Under the pieces are notes generated by a model. The model searched no databases. It was not told the origin of the DNA and saw only the letters and a program-made list of their open reading frames with translations. Both the position numbers and the translations under genes were made by a program. From positions 1 through 47,840 of the forward strand of contig NZ_JAUSBZ010000150.1 of NCBI RefSeq assembly GCF_030651755.1: a stretch of DNA of 47,840 bases, written 5' to 3'. Of the stretch, positions 25,744 to 36,863 are shown one piece after another; position 1 is the stretch's first letter, and the number at the start of each line of letters is the position of its first letter. The DNA is from Phenylobacterium sp. (GTDB taxonomy: Bacteria > Pseudomonadota > Alphaproteobacteria > Caulobacterales > Caulobacteraceae).

Positions 25744-26291
25744 AGGCTGCTCCGCCTCGGCGTCAGGACCAGCGGTCCGTCGCCGACGGCCACCTGCGTG
25801 CAGGTCCTTCCGTATCCGAGCGCATATTTCAGCGTCGGATAGAGCCTGGCGGTGGTCAGAGCGAGCGCAATGGCGGCGAGGCCCCGCTCTCCCCACAGCC
25901 GCACGATGTCGTCCCGATGACGGTCAGCCGCCTCGAGGTCGCGATCCAGGGTGGCCCGCGCGAACCGACAGGCGATCGCCGCCTCCTCTCCCATGGCCTC
26001 CAGATCTCCGTCGAGAATGGCGCGCAGCACATCTGGCGAAAGCCCTTCGGCCATGGCCCTGTCGACAACGATCTGGACACAGGAGCCGCAATCCTCGGAC
26101 AATGTGGCGACAATCTCCGCCGCCGCTACGGCGCCAAGGGGCGCGGCGCGCCTTGGCGCCATTCCGCTCACCAGACTGAACTTCAGGACACTCACAGGAT
26201 TGGCCGCCAGCAACCGACGTAGGTAGCTCGCATCATAGGACCAGGCTTGCTCGAAACGGTCGAGCTGCCGTGCCAGAATTGCCTTCAGCAT
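25740..26291 (-). CDS. AhpD-like/carboxymuconolactone-decarboxylase-family protein, 183 aa
   Basis: All-helical fold with the redox motif E-D-C-G-S-C-x-x-I-V-V-D (about residues 86-97), the CxxC pair of alkylhydroperoxidase AhpD-type proteins, preceded by the AAPLGAVAAAEIVATL helix. Such proteins reduce peroxides or act as oxidoreductases. In ECF41 systems a gene of this class is the regular target and neighbour of the sigma factor. The stop overlaps the sigma start by 4 nt, and the start directly abuts the stop of the membrane-protein gene upstream, so the three form a tight operon. Substrate unknown. Confidence 0.82.
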   Translation of the reverse strand: MLKAILARQLDRFEQAWSYDASYLRRLLAANPVSVLKFSLVSGMAPRRAAPLGAVAAAEIVATLSEDCGSCVQIVVDRAMAEGLSPDVLRAILDGDLEAMGEEAAIACRFARATLDRDLEAADRHRDDIVRLWGERGLAAIALALTTARLYPTLKYALGYGRTCTQVAVGDGPLVLTPRRSSL

Positions 26292-26684
26292 TCAGGCCTC
26301 CGTCGCCGCGCGCAGGCCAAGCCCGACCGTCAGGAGCGCCGGCAGGAACACGCCCGGCAGGTCTCGGGCGAGGTCGCCAAGGCTGGAGCGACCGCAGATC
26401 GTGTCCGACAGATGAACCCCTGCATGCAGGCTCAGGAACCCTCCGGCGGCCAGCAGGGCCGGCCAAGCCTTGCGTGGCTTCCAGGCGGAGACCGCCAGCG
26501 CGACGGCGCAAACCAGATAGGCCGCGCCGACGTCGCGCACGAAGTGGCCATTGAACGGCCCGGTCTTCACCACCCCAGGCGTCGCCTCATACCAATCGAA
26601 GGGCGCCCACAGCATAAAGAGCCCGTTGGCCCCGAGGCCCAGACCCAACAGCCCCGCTACGGCCCCTTCCCAATGTCGCAACAT
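26292..26684 (-). CDS. Small integral membrane protein of the ECF41 operon, 130 aa
   Basis: Four hydrophobic helices are predicted: about 8-28 (AVAGLLGLGLGANGLFMLW), 50-68 (FVRDVGAAYLVCAVALAVSA), 74-95 and 108-125. The loop between helices 1 and 2 contains APFDWYEATPGVVKTGPFNGHFVRD, a pattern recalled from small DUF4345/DoxX-like membrane proteins of alphaproteobacteria. It is the first gene of the operon with the AhpD-like protein and the ECF41 sigma factor, which suggests a membrane role in the same oxidative or envelope response. No biochemical role is established. Confidence 0.7.
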   Translation of the reverse strand: MLRHWEGAVAGLLGLGLGANGLFMLWAPFDWYEATPGVVKTGPFNGHFVRDVGAAYLVCAVALAVSAWKPRKAWPALLAAGGFLSLHAGVHLSDTICGRSSLGDLARDLPGVFLPALLTVGLGLRAATEA

Positions 26685-26749
26685 CCCGCGCCTCCCGCAT
26701 GATGCGACAAGGACGCGCGGCGGTGGCCGTGTGTGACACGGGAGGACCT

Positions 26750-27445
26750 TCAGCTCACTTTTTCCAGCCAGGCCGGCAGTTCCGAAATGCTGGCCAGCTC
26801 GGCGAAGCGCGGATGGCCCTTGGGGGTTTCGGCCATCTCGTGGGCCCAGGTCACGGGATACGGCACGTGGGCGGCCCAGGCCCCGGCCTCCAGGGCCGGC
26901 AGGATGTCCGAACGCAGGGAGTTGCCCACCATGGCGGCCTGCGCCGCCCCGGTTCCGTAGCGGGCGAAAACCCGCTCATAGGTCGAGGCGTCCTTCTCGC
27001 TGACGATCTCCACCGCCACAAACAGGTCGCCGAGGCCTGAGGCGGCCAGCTTCTGCTCCTGGTGCAAAAGGTCACCCTTGGTGATCAGGACCAGCCGATA
27101 GCGTTCCGAAAGCTGCGCCAGGGCGTCGTCCACGCCAGGCAGGGGCTCCACCGGCTCGGTGAGCATGGCCCGGCCCGCCGCCAGGATCTCGCGGACAATG
27201 TGCGGCGGCGCCTCCCCGCCCGTCAGGTCCATGGCGGTCTCGATCATCGACAGGGTGAAGCCCTTCACCCCATAGCCGTAGAGCCGCAGGTTGCGATGCT
27301 CCACCTCGGCCAGGCGGGCGCCCAGGGTGTCGATATCAGCGACGTCGGACAGCAGATCAAACAGCCTGGCCTGGGTCAGGCGGAAGATCGTCTCGTTGTG
27401 CCAGAGGGTGTCGTCGGCGTCCAAGCCGAGGGTGGTGATGGTCAT
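26750..27445 (-). CDS. HAD-superfamily hydrolase, 231 aa
   Basis: Phosphatase-type HAD enzyme. Motif I is LDADDTLW (nucleophile Asp9 and general acid Asp11), motif II is VLITKGD, motif III Lys lies in EIVSEKDASTY, and motif IV is MVGNSLRSDILPALEAG. A helical cap of about 70 residues sits between motifs I and II (C1 cap). The family includes phosphoglycolate-type and sugar phosphatases. The substrate cannot be read from sequence. The gene stands alone, divergent from the hybrid signalling protein gene. Confidence 0.85.
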   Translation of the reverse strand: MTITTLGLDADDTLWHNETIFRLTQARLFDLLSDVADIDTLGARLAEVEHRNLRLYGYGVKGFTLSMIETAMDLTGGEAPPHIVREILAAGRAMLTEPVEPLPGVDDALAQLSERYRLVLITKGDLLHQEQKLAASGLGDLFVAVEIVSEKDASTYERVFARYGTGAAQAAMVGNSLRSDILPALEAGAWAAHVPYPVTWAHEMAETPKGHPRFAELASISELPAWLEKVS

Positions 27446-27626
27446 GGCCGCCTCTTAGCGCCAACACCGCGATTTGCGAACCACGCCCGCCCACGGGGCG
27501 CCCGCGCGTCTGGGCGCCCATTATCCGAGCGCACCGTCCCCAAGACCACACTGTGACGTCCCTGGCAGGACTTTCGCAACAACTGTGAGGTCCTGTTGGC
27601 ACACGTCAGGGGTGTTGGAGTTGCGT

Positions 27627-28751
27627 ATGTCAGGGGTGGGGATCGGCGCGGTCGGGCGCGCCTTGGTCCGAACGCTGGATCGGCTGATTGGCGGCGGCGC
27701 GCTGACGCAGCTGCGAAGCGAGGGTGAAGCCGCGCAGGCGCGCCTGCAGGCGGCCATCGACGCCTTCCCCGAGGGCGTCGTGTTTCTGGACGCCGAGGGG
27801 CGCTACATCCTCTGGAACCAGCGCTACGCCGAGATCTATCACCGGTCGGCCGACCTGTTCGAGCCTGGGCGGCTCCTGGCCGACACCCTGCGGATCGGCG
27901 TGGCGCGCGGAGACTATCCTGAGGCCGTCGGCCGCGAGGAAGCCTGGCTCGCCGAGCGCCTGGCGAAGCTGGAGCATCCCACCGGCGAACGGCTTGAGCA
28001 GCAGCTCTCCGACGGCCGCTGGCTGATGGTCGAGGACCGACGCACCGCCGATGGCGGCCTCATCGGTCTTCGGGTGGACATCACCGAGATGAAGGCCCAG
28101 TCCGACGCCCTGGCCCAGGCTCTGTTGCGCGAGGCCGCCGCCAGCCGGGCCAAGAGCGAGTTTCTCGCCGATATGAGCCACGAATTCCGCACGCCCCTCA
28201 ATGGGGTGATGGGCCTGGCCCAGGCCCTGGAGGCCACCCCCCTCAACGAGTCGCAGCAGGCGATTCTCGCCGAGCTGTCAGCTTCAAGCGCGCGCCTGGA
28301 AAGCCTGGTGGCCGGCTTGCTGCAGTACGAACTGGGACCGGTGAGCACGCCCCAGGCGACGGCCGATTCGGTGAGCACGGGGGGGCTTAGGGTCCTGTTG
28401 GCCGATGACAATCCCACCAATCGAAGGGTTGTCGAGCTGATGCTGGACGCCGCCGGCGTGGAGGTGGTCAGCGTGGAAAATGGGGCCGAAGCCCTCACCG
28501 CCCTCGCCGCCAGCGCGTTTGATCTGGTGTTGATGGATCTGCGGATGCCGGTGATGGACGGGTTTGAGGCGATCCGCGCCATCCGTCAGGCCGAGGCCAA
28601 GGGGTATCGCCTGCCGATCATCGTGTTGTCGGCCAATGCTGGCCCTGAGGACAGGGAGGCCAGCGCCCAGGCGGGGGCTGACCGCCATATCGCCAAGCCC
28701 ATCCGGGCCGAGAACCTGTTCGGCGCCATATCCCAGGTGCTGGAGCGCTAG
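27627..28751 (+). CDS. PAS-DHp-receiver hybrid protein lacking the kinase ATPase domain, 374 aa
   Basis: Signalling protein with a PAS-7-like sensor (about 43-155, FPEGVVFLDAEGRYILWNQRYAEIYHR), a HisKA dimerisation domain with the intact phosphorylatable His185 (DMSHEFRTPLNGVMG), and then, after only about 18 linker residues, a complete receiver domain (LRVLLADDNPTNRRV at 254-268, phosphoacceptor Asp304 in LMDLRMPVMDG, conserved Lys in IAKP). The HATPase_c domain that should sit between them (N, G1 and G2 boxes) is absent. It cannot phosphorylate itself and probably relays phosphate from another kinase, or acts as a scaffold. ATG 27627 has TTGGAG upstream and avoids 51 low-complexity residues. 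Monocistronic. Confidence 0.88.
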   Translation: MSGVGIGAVGRALVRTLDRLIGGGALTQLRSEGEAAQARLQAAIDAFPEGVVFLDAEGRYILWNQRYAEIYHRSADLFEPGRLLADTLRIGVARGDYPEAVGREEAWLAERLAKLEHPTGERLEQQLSDGRWLMVEDRRTADGGLIGLRVDITEMKAQSDALAQALLREAAASRAKSEFLADMSHEFRTPLNGVMGLAQALEATPLNESQQAILAELSASSARLESLVAGLLQYELGPVSTPQATADSVSTGGLRVLLADDNPTNRRVVELMLDAAGVEVVSVENGAEALTALAASAFDLVLMDLRMPVMDGFEAIRAIRQAEAKGYRLPIIVLSANAGPEDREASAQAGADRHIAKPIRAENLFGAISQVLER

Positions 28752-29194
28752 CCCCCCTGGCCAAAGCCTCCGCCCGGGGATTGAGGCGCCATCCGGATCA
28801 GCCGGGAGTCTGCGACAGCTGCGGTCCGGTGGGCGACCAGGACCTGATATTCTGGGTCTCTGACCATCGCGATGAAGGCCTCGGCATTGGGATAGGCGGC
28901 GATGAAGGCCAGGTCCCAGGCCTCATTCCGTGGGCCGGTGAGGGTCACCTCTGGCCGCCCCACCCAGACCTGCGCGCCCCCGAGCCGCTGGAAGATCGGC
29001 GCGGTGGTGCGGCCATAGGCCTGATAGGCCTGCAGCCCTGTTAGACCCTTGCCGTGGTCGGGATGATCCTCGGGATAGTCCGCCAGCCCCTTGAGGCGAA
29101 TGAGGTTCAGCATGTGGATCGGCTGATCCCGTGGCAGGGACTTAAACAGGCCCCAGGCGTCGCGGTCGGGATCGACGTGACCTGGCGATGTCAT
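28748..29194 (-). CDS. DUF1330-family protein, 148 aa
   Basis: A dimeric alpha/beta-barrel-like fold is indicated by PIHMLNLIRLKG (beta1), GLQAYQAYGRTTAPIFQRLGGAQVWVGRPEVTLTGP, a strand WDLAFIAAYPNAEAFIAMVRDPEYQ and HRTAAVADSRLIRM, the arrangement of DUF1330 ferredoxin-like proteins. Length is a little above the usual size because of a Gly-rich tail. Function is unknown for the family. Its stop overlaps the stop of the convergent hybrid signalling gene by 4 nt. Confidence 0.75.
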   Translation of the reverse strand: MTSPGHVDPDRDAWGLFKSLPRDQPIHMLNLIRLKGLADYPEDHPDHGKGLTGLQAYQAYGRTTAPIFQRLGGAQVWVGRPEVTLTGPRNEAWDLAFIAAYPNAEAFIAMVRDPEYQVLVAHRTAAVADSRLIRMAPQSPGGGFGQGG

Positions 29195-29296
29195 GGGCGC
29201 CCCTTGCTTTTGATCGGCTTATGGGTGGAAAGCCTAGTGCGACGCGCCGGCCGGGTCACCTGCATTGACCCGGATGGCGGGACTGGAGTACCTACG

Positions 29297-29341
29297 CCGC
29301 CGTTTGCACGGCGGGCGGGGTTCACCCTGGCCCGCCTTTTT
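29297..29341 (+). promoter_or_regulatory. Possible attenuator before carA (alternative hairpins plus T-run)
   Basis: A terminator-like hairpin GGCGGGC (29,310-29,316) / GCCCGCC (29,330-29,336) is followed by TTTTT, 32 nt before the carA start. Its left arm overlaps a competing hairpin CCGCCG (29,297-29,302) / CGGCGG (29,309-29,314). Mutually exclusive stems upstream of an intrinsic terminator are the signature of transcription attenuation, though a plain terminator for an upstream transcript cannot be excluded. No convincing leader peptide was found. Confidence 0.5.
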
Positions 29342-29373
29342 GCGACCATAGCCCGCCCTCAAAGGAGTCCCCC

Positions 29374-30543
29374 ATGACGAGCCAACTTCTCTCCGGCGCG
29401 ACCGGCGTGCTGGCCCTGGCGGACGGGACTGTTCTTCAGGGGATCGGCGTCGGCGCCGTGGGCGACGCCGTCGGCGAGGTCTGCTTCAACACCGCCATGA
29501 CCGGCTATCAGGAGATCCTCACCGATCCCTCCTACATGGCCCAGATCGTCGCCTTCACCTTTCCGCACATCGGCAATGTCGGAACCAATATCGAGGACAT
29601 CGAGCAGATGTCCGGCGCGGCCGAAACCTCGGCCCGGGGCGCCATCTTCCGCGACGTCCCCACAGCCCCGGCCAACTGGCGGTCTGATTCCGATCTCGCC
29701 GGCTGGATGGCCCGGCGCGGCGTCGTCGGTCTGGCCGGCGTCGACACCCGGGCGCTGACCCGTCGCATCCGTGAGCGGGGCATGCCCCACGGGGTGATCG
29801 CCCACGATCCGCAGGGCCGCTTCGATCTGGAAGCCCTGGTGGCCAAGGCGCGGCAGTGGAACGGGCTGGTGGGGCTGGACCTCGCCAAGGAGGCGTCTTG
29901 CCTGCAGCCCTTCGTCTATGGCGAGGGTCTCTGGAACTGGCCCGAGGGCTATGCCCAGCCGGCGCCGGAAGCGAAGTTCGAGGTCGTCGTCATGGACTAC
30001 GGGGTCAAGCGCAACATCCTGCGCGCCCTGACCAGCGTCGGCGCCCGGGCGACCGTCGTGCCCGCCTCGACATCAGCGGAGGATGTTCTGGCCCGCAAAC
30101 CGCAAGGCGTTCTGTTGTCCAACGGTCCGGGCGACCCCTCGGCCACCGGCGCCTACGCTGTCCCGGAGATCCGCAAGCTCGTCGACAGCGGCGTGCCGGT
30201 GTTCGGCATCTGCCTGGGCCACCAGTTGCTGTCCCTGGCGCTCGGCGCCCGGACGGTGAAGATGGACCAGGGCCACCATGGCGCCAATCATCCGGTCAAG
30301 GACCTGACCACCGGCAAGGTGGAGATCGTTTCCATGAACCATGGCTTCACCGTCGATCGCGACAGCCTGCCCGAGCCTGTGGTGGAAACCCATGTCTCGC
30401 TGTTTGACGGCACCAACGCCGGCGTCGCCCTGAAAGACCGGCCCGTCTTTTCGGTCCAGCACCATCCGGAAGCTTCGCCTGGCCCCACGGACTCCCTCTA
30501 CCTGTTCGACCGCTTCGCCAAGATGATGGCGGACGCCGGCTGA
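29374..30543 (+). CDS. carA: Carbamoyl-phosphate synthase small subunit
   Basis: Glutaminase subunit of carbamoyl-phosphate synthase, supplying ammonia to CarB for arginine and pyrimidine synthesis. The N-terminal domain has [14 protein letters not shown]. The class I amidotransferase domain has the nucleophile Cys in GICLGHQLL, an SNGPGDPSA block, the [10 protein letters not shown] block and the catalytic His/Glu in [10 protein letters not shown]. Length 389 is normal. AAAGGAG precedes the ATG at good spacing. Unlike many bacteria, carB is not adjacent but 2.6 kb downstream, with four unrelated genes between them. Confidence 0.97.
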   Translation: MTSQLLSGATGVLALADGTVLQGIGVGAVGDAVGEVCFNTAMTGYQEILTDPSYMAQIVAFTFPHIGNVGTNIEDIEQMSGAAETSARGAIFRDVPTAPANWRSDSDLAGWMARRGVVGLAGVDTRALTRRIRERGMPHGVIAHDPQGRFDLEALVAKARQWNGLVGLDLAKEASCLQPFVYGEGLWNWPEGYAQPAPEAKFEVVVMDYGVKRNILRALTSVGARATVVPASTSAEDVLARKPQGVLLSNGPGDPSATGAYAVPEIRKLVDSGVPVFGICLGHQLLSLALGARTVKMDQGHHGANHPVKDLTTGKVEIVSMNHGFTVDRDSLPEPVVETHVSLFDGTNAGVALKDRPVFSVQHHPEASPGPTDSLYLFDRFAKMMADAG

Positions 30544-30547
30544 CCGG

Positions 30548-31276
30548 TTAGATTTGGCCGAGGGCCCCGATAGCGGCCACCGGTCCGCTCGGGCCGGGCT
30601 GCGGCGAGCCGCCCAGGGGCTCCACCGAGACGGCGATCTCCGTGCCCTCGTGGGCCAGCTGTGAGATGGAGGCGTCCAGAGGAACGGTCTTGGCCGTGCC
30701 CGGCTCCACCATCCCCAGCGACCGCGGCACGCCGTCCTCCGGCGCGATCAGCCAGACCTGGTGGACGTGCAGCGGATCGGTTCCGGGCGGCACCAACGAG
30801 GTGATGATCAGGGCCTGCCGAACCGGGTCATAGGACGCCACGAACAGGGGCTGGCCCCCTTCCGTATTCAGACTGGCGTTCAGCATGGGCACGGCCGCGG
30901 GCGCCTGCGCCGGGATCACCACCGGCGGGCGATTGCCCAGATAGACAGCCGCCATCAGGCTCGCCGCCGCAAGGCCCATGGCGCCCACCGTAGCCCCCCG
31001 CCAGAAGACCAGCCGCCGCGCCAATTGCGGATTGTTGTCATTGACCGGCAAGGCGCGCTCGATCCGCGGCCAAACCTCATTGGAGGGCGTGACCGGAGCG
31101 ATCTCCATGACCAGGGGGGCGAGACGTCGACGCCAGGCGTCCACCGCTTGGGCGAAGGCGGGCTCCGCCGCCATGCGACGCTCGGCGGCGGCCCGCTCGG
31201 GCGCCGTCAGGACGCCCAGGGCGTGCTCCGCGGCCAGGGCTTCTGGCTCGTTCAATTCAGGACCCGTGTCGCTCAT
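30548..31276 (-). CDS. Anti-sigma factor (RskA/anti-sigma-K type), 242 aa
   Basis: The cytoplasmic N-terminal anti-sigma domain (EALAAEHALGVLTAPERAAAERRMAAEPAFAQAVDAWRRRLAPL) is of the anti-sigma-K kind without the zinc HxxxCxxC motif. One TM helix follows at about 90-110 (GATVGAMGLAAASLMAAVYLG), then a periplasmic RskA domain (QALIITSLVPPGTDPLHVHQVWLIAPEDGVPRSLGMVEPG). It holds the co-encoded ECF sigma factor inactive at the membrane until an envelope signal. ATG 31276 overlaps the sigma stop (ATGA), which sets the start. Confidence 0.88.
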   Translation of the reverse strand: MSDTGPELNEPEALAAEHALGVLTAPERAAAERRMAAEPAFAQAVDAWRRRLAPLVMEIAPVTPSNEVWPRIERALPVNDNNPQLARRLVFWRGATVGAMGLAAASLMAAVYLGNRPPVVIPAQAPAAVPMLNASLNTEGGQPLFVASYDPVRQALIITSLVPPGTDPLHVHQVWLIAPEDGVPRSLGMVEPGTAKTVPLDASISQLAHEGTEIAVSVEPLGGSPQPGPSGPVAAIGALGQI

Positions 31277-31824
31277 GGCTCCAGGCACCCTTTCAGCTTC
31301 ATCAGCCCCCGCCGAATCCAGCTCTTGACCGTGCCCAGGGGCGTATCCAGCCGTTGGGCCAGGGCCTCGTAGGTGACGCCCTCAAAAAAAGCGGTGCGGA
31401 TCGCCTGTTCAGTGCGGTCGTCCAGTTCAGAGAGACAGCGCTGGAGAGCTCCGACCTGCTCGGCCGATTCCAGGAGGGCCGTGGCGCTCGGGGCCCCATC
31501 GGCGATCTCCATCTCCTCGATCTGCTCGGCGTGGGCCAGCGGCCCCCGGGCGCGGAGCCGGTCGATGGCGCGATTGCGAGCGATGGTGGAAATCCAGGTC
31601 ATCACACTGGCCCGCCCGGCGTCAAACCGGTCAGCGCGCCGCCAGATCGTGACATAGACCTCCTGCAAAACGTCCTCACTCTCATCCTTGTCGGAGAGGA
31701 TACGCAGGCAGACGCCGAATAGCTTCGATGAGGTGGCCTGGTAAAGTTGTCGCAGCGCCTCGCGATCGCCGTCGGCGATCTTGGACATCAGGACGGAGAG
31801 GTCGTCGGCGGTCACGGCGGGCAC
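31273..31824 (-). CDS. ECF RNA polymerase sigma factor (SigK-like), 183 aa
   Basis: Region 2 is EALRQLYQATSSKLFGVCLRILSDKDESEDVLQEVYVTIWRRADRFD, with AAxSVMTWISTIARNRAIDRLR. Region 4 is LDDRTEQAIRTAFFEGVTYEALAQRLDTPLGTVKSWIRRGLMKLK. This places it with the ECF group paired with anti-sigma-K/RskA proteins. It probably controls an envelope or oxidative-stress regulon. Start is uncertain: GTG 31824 has GAAGAG upstream and begins VPAVTADDLSVLM; the frame is open to 32,016, but that part is low-complexity. It overlaps the anti-sigma gene by 4 nt, and the cupin gene lies 116 nt upstream on the same strand. Confidence 0.9.
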   Translation of the reverse strand: MPAVTADDLSVLMSKIADGDREALRQLYQATSSKLFGVCLRILSDKDESEDVLQEVYVTIWRRADRFDAGRASVMTWISTIARNRAIDRLRARGPLAHAEQIEEMEIADGAPSATALLESAEQVGALQRCLSELDDRTEQAIRTAFFEGVTYEALAQRLDTPLGTVKSWIRRGLMKLKGCLEP

Positions 31825-31940
31825 GGCGTCTCTTCGGAATGAGCGGCAGGTGGAATCTGCGCTGGCCAACCTGCCGGGCTGGCCAGCCTGGGGCAAGACT
31901 CTATGCGTCGATGCGAACGGCTCGCGCCAGGCCGCTAGCC

Positions 31941-32345
31941 TCAAAGGTCGGCGGGGGCCTGTTCGATCAGGAGAATTTCGGCCGGTTCGGCGCCCATGGC
32001 CTTGCCGGTGTGCCATTGGCCGGCGGACTCCACCGCGAACTCCCCGGCCTCGACATCCTGCCGGTCGCCGGTGACCAGGTTGGAGACCTGCAAACGACCG
32101 GACTTCACGTAGATGTAGCGCAGGGCGGTGCGGGCGTTGTCGGGGAGGCTCTCGCCAGGCGCGAGGGTCGTCTGAACAACGGTCATGCGGACCTTGTCCC
32201 CTTGCCCAGGCTCATCATCCTGCGGGAGGGCGAGGCTCAGCGGCGAGCTTGGCTGGGCGTTCAGGGCGGGCCCGGCGCTCGGCGCGGCCATGGCCAGCCC
32301 CGGAAGCGTCGCGGCAAGCATGCTGACAAGGATTAATTTTCTCAT
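31941..32345 (-). CDS. Secreted cupin-domain protein, 134 aa
   Basis: A signal peptide covers residues 1-21 ([17 protein letters not shown]). A cupin barrel follows: [51 protein letters not shown] gives the first motif, and [22 protein letters not shown] the second, with a His likely to bind metal. Both motifs are weaker than in metal-replete cupins. It lies upstream of the ECF sigma/anti-sigma pair on the same strand and may be part of, or a target of, that regulon. Function is unknown. Confidence 0.75.
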   Translation of the reverse strand: MRKLILVSMLAATLPGLAMAAPSAGPALNAQPSSPLSLALPQDDEPGQGDKVRMTVVQTTLAPGESLPDNARTALRYIYVKSGRLQVSNLVTGDRQDVEAGEFAVESAGQWHTGKAMGAEPAEILLIEQAPADL

Positions 32346-32682
32346 AATGGTCCTCCCGCATGACCCCGTAGCACGCGGCGGGCCAACCCAGCCATTCCTA
32401 ACTGGCGAGGCGCGTTCCCGTCGCACGGGAACCGGCAACATCGTCGCAGCCGCCCTGCCCGTCCCGGAGCGGGACCCGAGACAGGGGGGCGGCGCGAGGG
32501 GATTCGACTTGCCGGTCTGCGAATTTTCGGCGAGATTTTTCAGGTCAGGTTCGCAAGGCGATGGTCGACGTCTCCCGTGTCTGTTTGGACGGAATTCGTT
32601 ACGCCACAAGCCTCTGCGGCCATTGATCCCCCGCAATGAAACGGTTCGCGGGCGGCTGATTTCTCCAAGGACTGATACCTCC
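32346..32682. other. Divergent intergenic stretch (cupin / cold-shock gene)
   Basis: 337 nt without a credible gene. It must hold the promoters for the cupin gene (leftward) and the cold-shock gene (rightward), the latter with a long 5' leader as is common for csp genes. No specific promoter motif was recognised with confidence. Open frames across it are low-complexity shadows. Confidence 0.4.
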
Positions 32683-32889
32683 ATGTCTACCGGCACCGTA
32701 AAGTGGTTCAACGGCCAGAAGGGCTTCGGCTTCATCACCCCCGATGAGGGCGGCCCCGACGTTTTTGTGCATATTTCCGCCGTTGAGCGCGCTGGCCTGC
32801 GCACGCTCAATGAGGGCGACAAGATCACCTTCGAGCTGGAGCGCGATCGCCGCAGCGGCAAGATGGCGGCTTCAAACCTGCAGGTCTGA
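32683..32889 (+). CDS. cspA: Cold-shock-domain protein, 68 aa
   Basis: Small RNA/ssDNA-binding protein and RNA chaperone. The complete five-stranded fold is present with RNP1 KGFGFITP and RNP2 VFVHISAV, plus [11 protein letters not shown] at the start and [16 protein letters not shown]-like C-terminus. Length is standard for CspA-type proteins, and the ATG begins [11 protein letters not shown], the usual start. A purine-rich AAGGA lies 11-12 nt upstream, a little far. A strong terminator follows at 32,933-32,962, so it is monocistronic. Alphaproteobacteria carry several csp paralogues, so the letter is only a family label. Confidence 0.92.
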   Translation: MSTGTVKWFNGQKGFGFITPDEGGPDVFVHISAVERAGLRTLNEGDKITFELERDRRSGKMAASNLQV

Positions 32890-32932
32890 TCCGCCGCGGG
32901 GGCCGATGGGGCCCTGCCGTCAGGACCTCTCA

Positions 32933-32962
32933 GGGGCCGACGTTTCGGCGTTGGCCCCTTTT
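32933..32962 (+). terminator. Rho-independent terminator of the cold-shock gene
   Basis: A 10-bp stem GGGGCCGACG / CGTTGGCCCC (one G-T pair) closes the loop TTTCGG and is followed by TTTT. Confidence 0.85.
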
Positions 32963-33113
32963 CATTGTCGGGCTCACCTGGCGCCAGTTAACCTCCTGGG
33001 CGCATGAGGCGCTTGCACGCCCCCGACTCCGTCTCTAAACGGGCGCCTTAACCTGCATTCTGATCGGTGTCGGGCGCGCTCAGCGCGCGGCCGTCCTTGC
33101 GCGCGGAAGAAAC

Positions 33114-36410
<3,297 letters not shown>

Positions 36411-36692
36411 GGCCGCTCCCGCGACGCTTTTTTATCAATTATGTCAGAAATGACGCTTTTTTGCCTTTGTCGGCAAAAACAACGTTCGGTTGACGTTGAC
36501 GCCGGCCTGAGTCGGGCGCAGGCTTTTTTCAGTCGCCTGGCTTAAACAGGCACGGGCGCTTGAGGGCGGCCCAGTACAGACTACGCGGTCGCCCGCAATA
36601 CAGTGTCTTCCCGTGACCCTGTCACAGTCCGGCATCGAGCCCTGGCCCCCTGGCCAAGGCTCGCAACCAGAAGACTGTTTAGGGAGCACGCC
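36411..36692. other. Intergenic stretch after carB: direct repeat, inverted repeat, terminator
   Basis: GACGCTTTTTT occurs twice (36,423-36,433 and 36,452-36,462). An AT-ended inverted repeat TTTTTGCC / GGCAAAAA (36,458-36,465 with 36,472-36,479) follows; since it lacks a T-run after the stem, it is not a terminator by itself. The clear terminator is at 36,505-36,529. The remainder must contain the promoter of the small membrane gene. Confidence 0.5.
36505..36529 (+). terminator. Rho-independent terminator downstream of carB
   Basis: GCCTG / CAGGC stem with a 9-nt loop, followed by TTTTTT. The stem is only 5 bp, but the T-run is strong. Confidence 0.6.
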
Positions 36693-36863
36693 ATGCATAT
36701 GGATGAAGGTCACGAAACCGACCATCCGCCGCGGCGCCGTCATCTGCTGCAAAGGTTCGAGGGCGCCACCGACCTCATGATTGTCGCGCTGATCGTCCTG
36801 CTGGGAGGAGCCATGCTGTTTGGCTTGCTCACGGCCGGGGGCAGTCCGTCCTATATGCGGTGA
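36693..36863 (+). CDS. Small single-pass membrane protein, 56 aa
   Basis: Begins MHMDEGHETDHPPRRRHLLQRFEGATD, a hydrophilic, His/Arg-rich N-terminus, followed by one hydrophobic helix (about 28-46, LMIVALIVLLGGAMLFGLLTA) and a short tail. Arg-rich residues before the helix predict N-in topology. GGGAG lies 8 nt before the ATG, which is preferred over the open frame from 36,603. No family is recognised; it may be a subunit or regulator of a membrane complex. Confidence 0.6.
   Translation: MHMDEGHETDHPPRRRHLLQRFEGATDLMIVALIVLLGGAMLFGLLTAGGSPSYMR

Noticed and set aside
27297-27626. 51-residue N-terminal extension of the PAS-DHp-REC protein
   Set aside because: The extension is Pro/Arg/His-rich without domain character and overlaps the promoter area. 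ATG 27627 has a ribosome binding site.
31941-32861. 306-residue protein extending the cupin gene upstream
   Set aside because: The added N-terminus runs over the cold-shock gene and the promoter region. The signal peptide at codon 173 marks the real start at 32,345.
36458-36479. Inverted repeat TTTTTGCC / GGCAAAAA as a terminator
   Set aside because: Neither strand has a T-run directly after the stem; the terminator at 36,505-36,529 is better.
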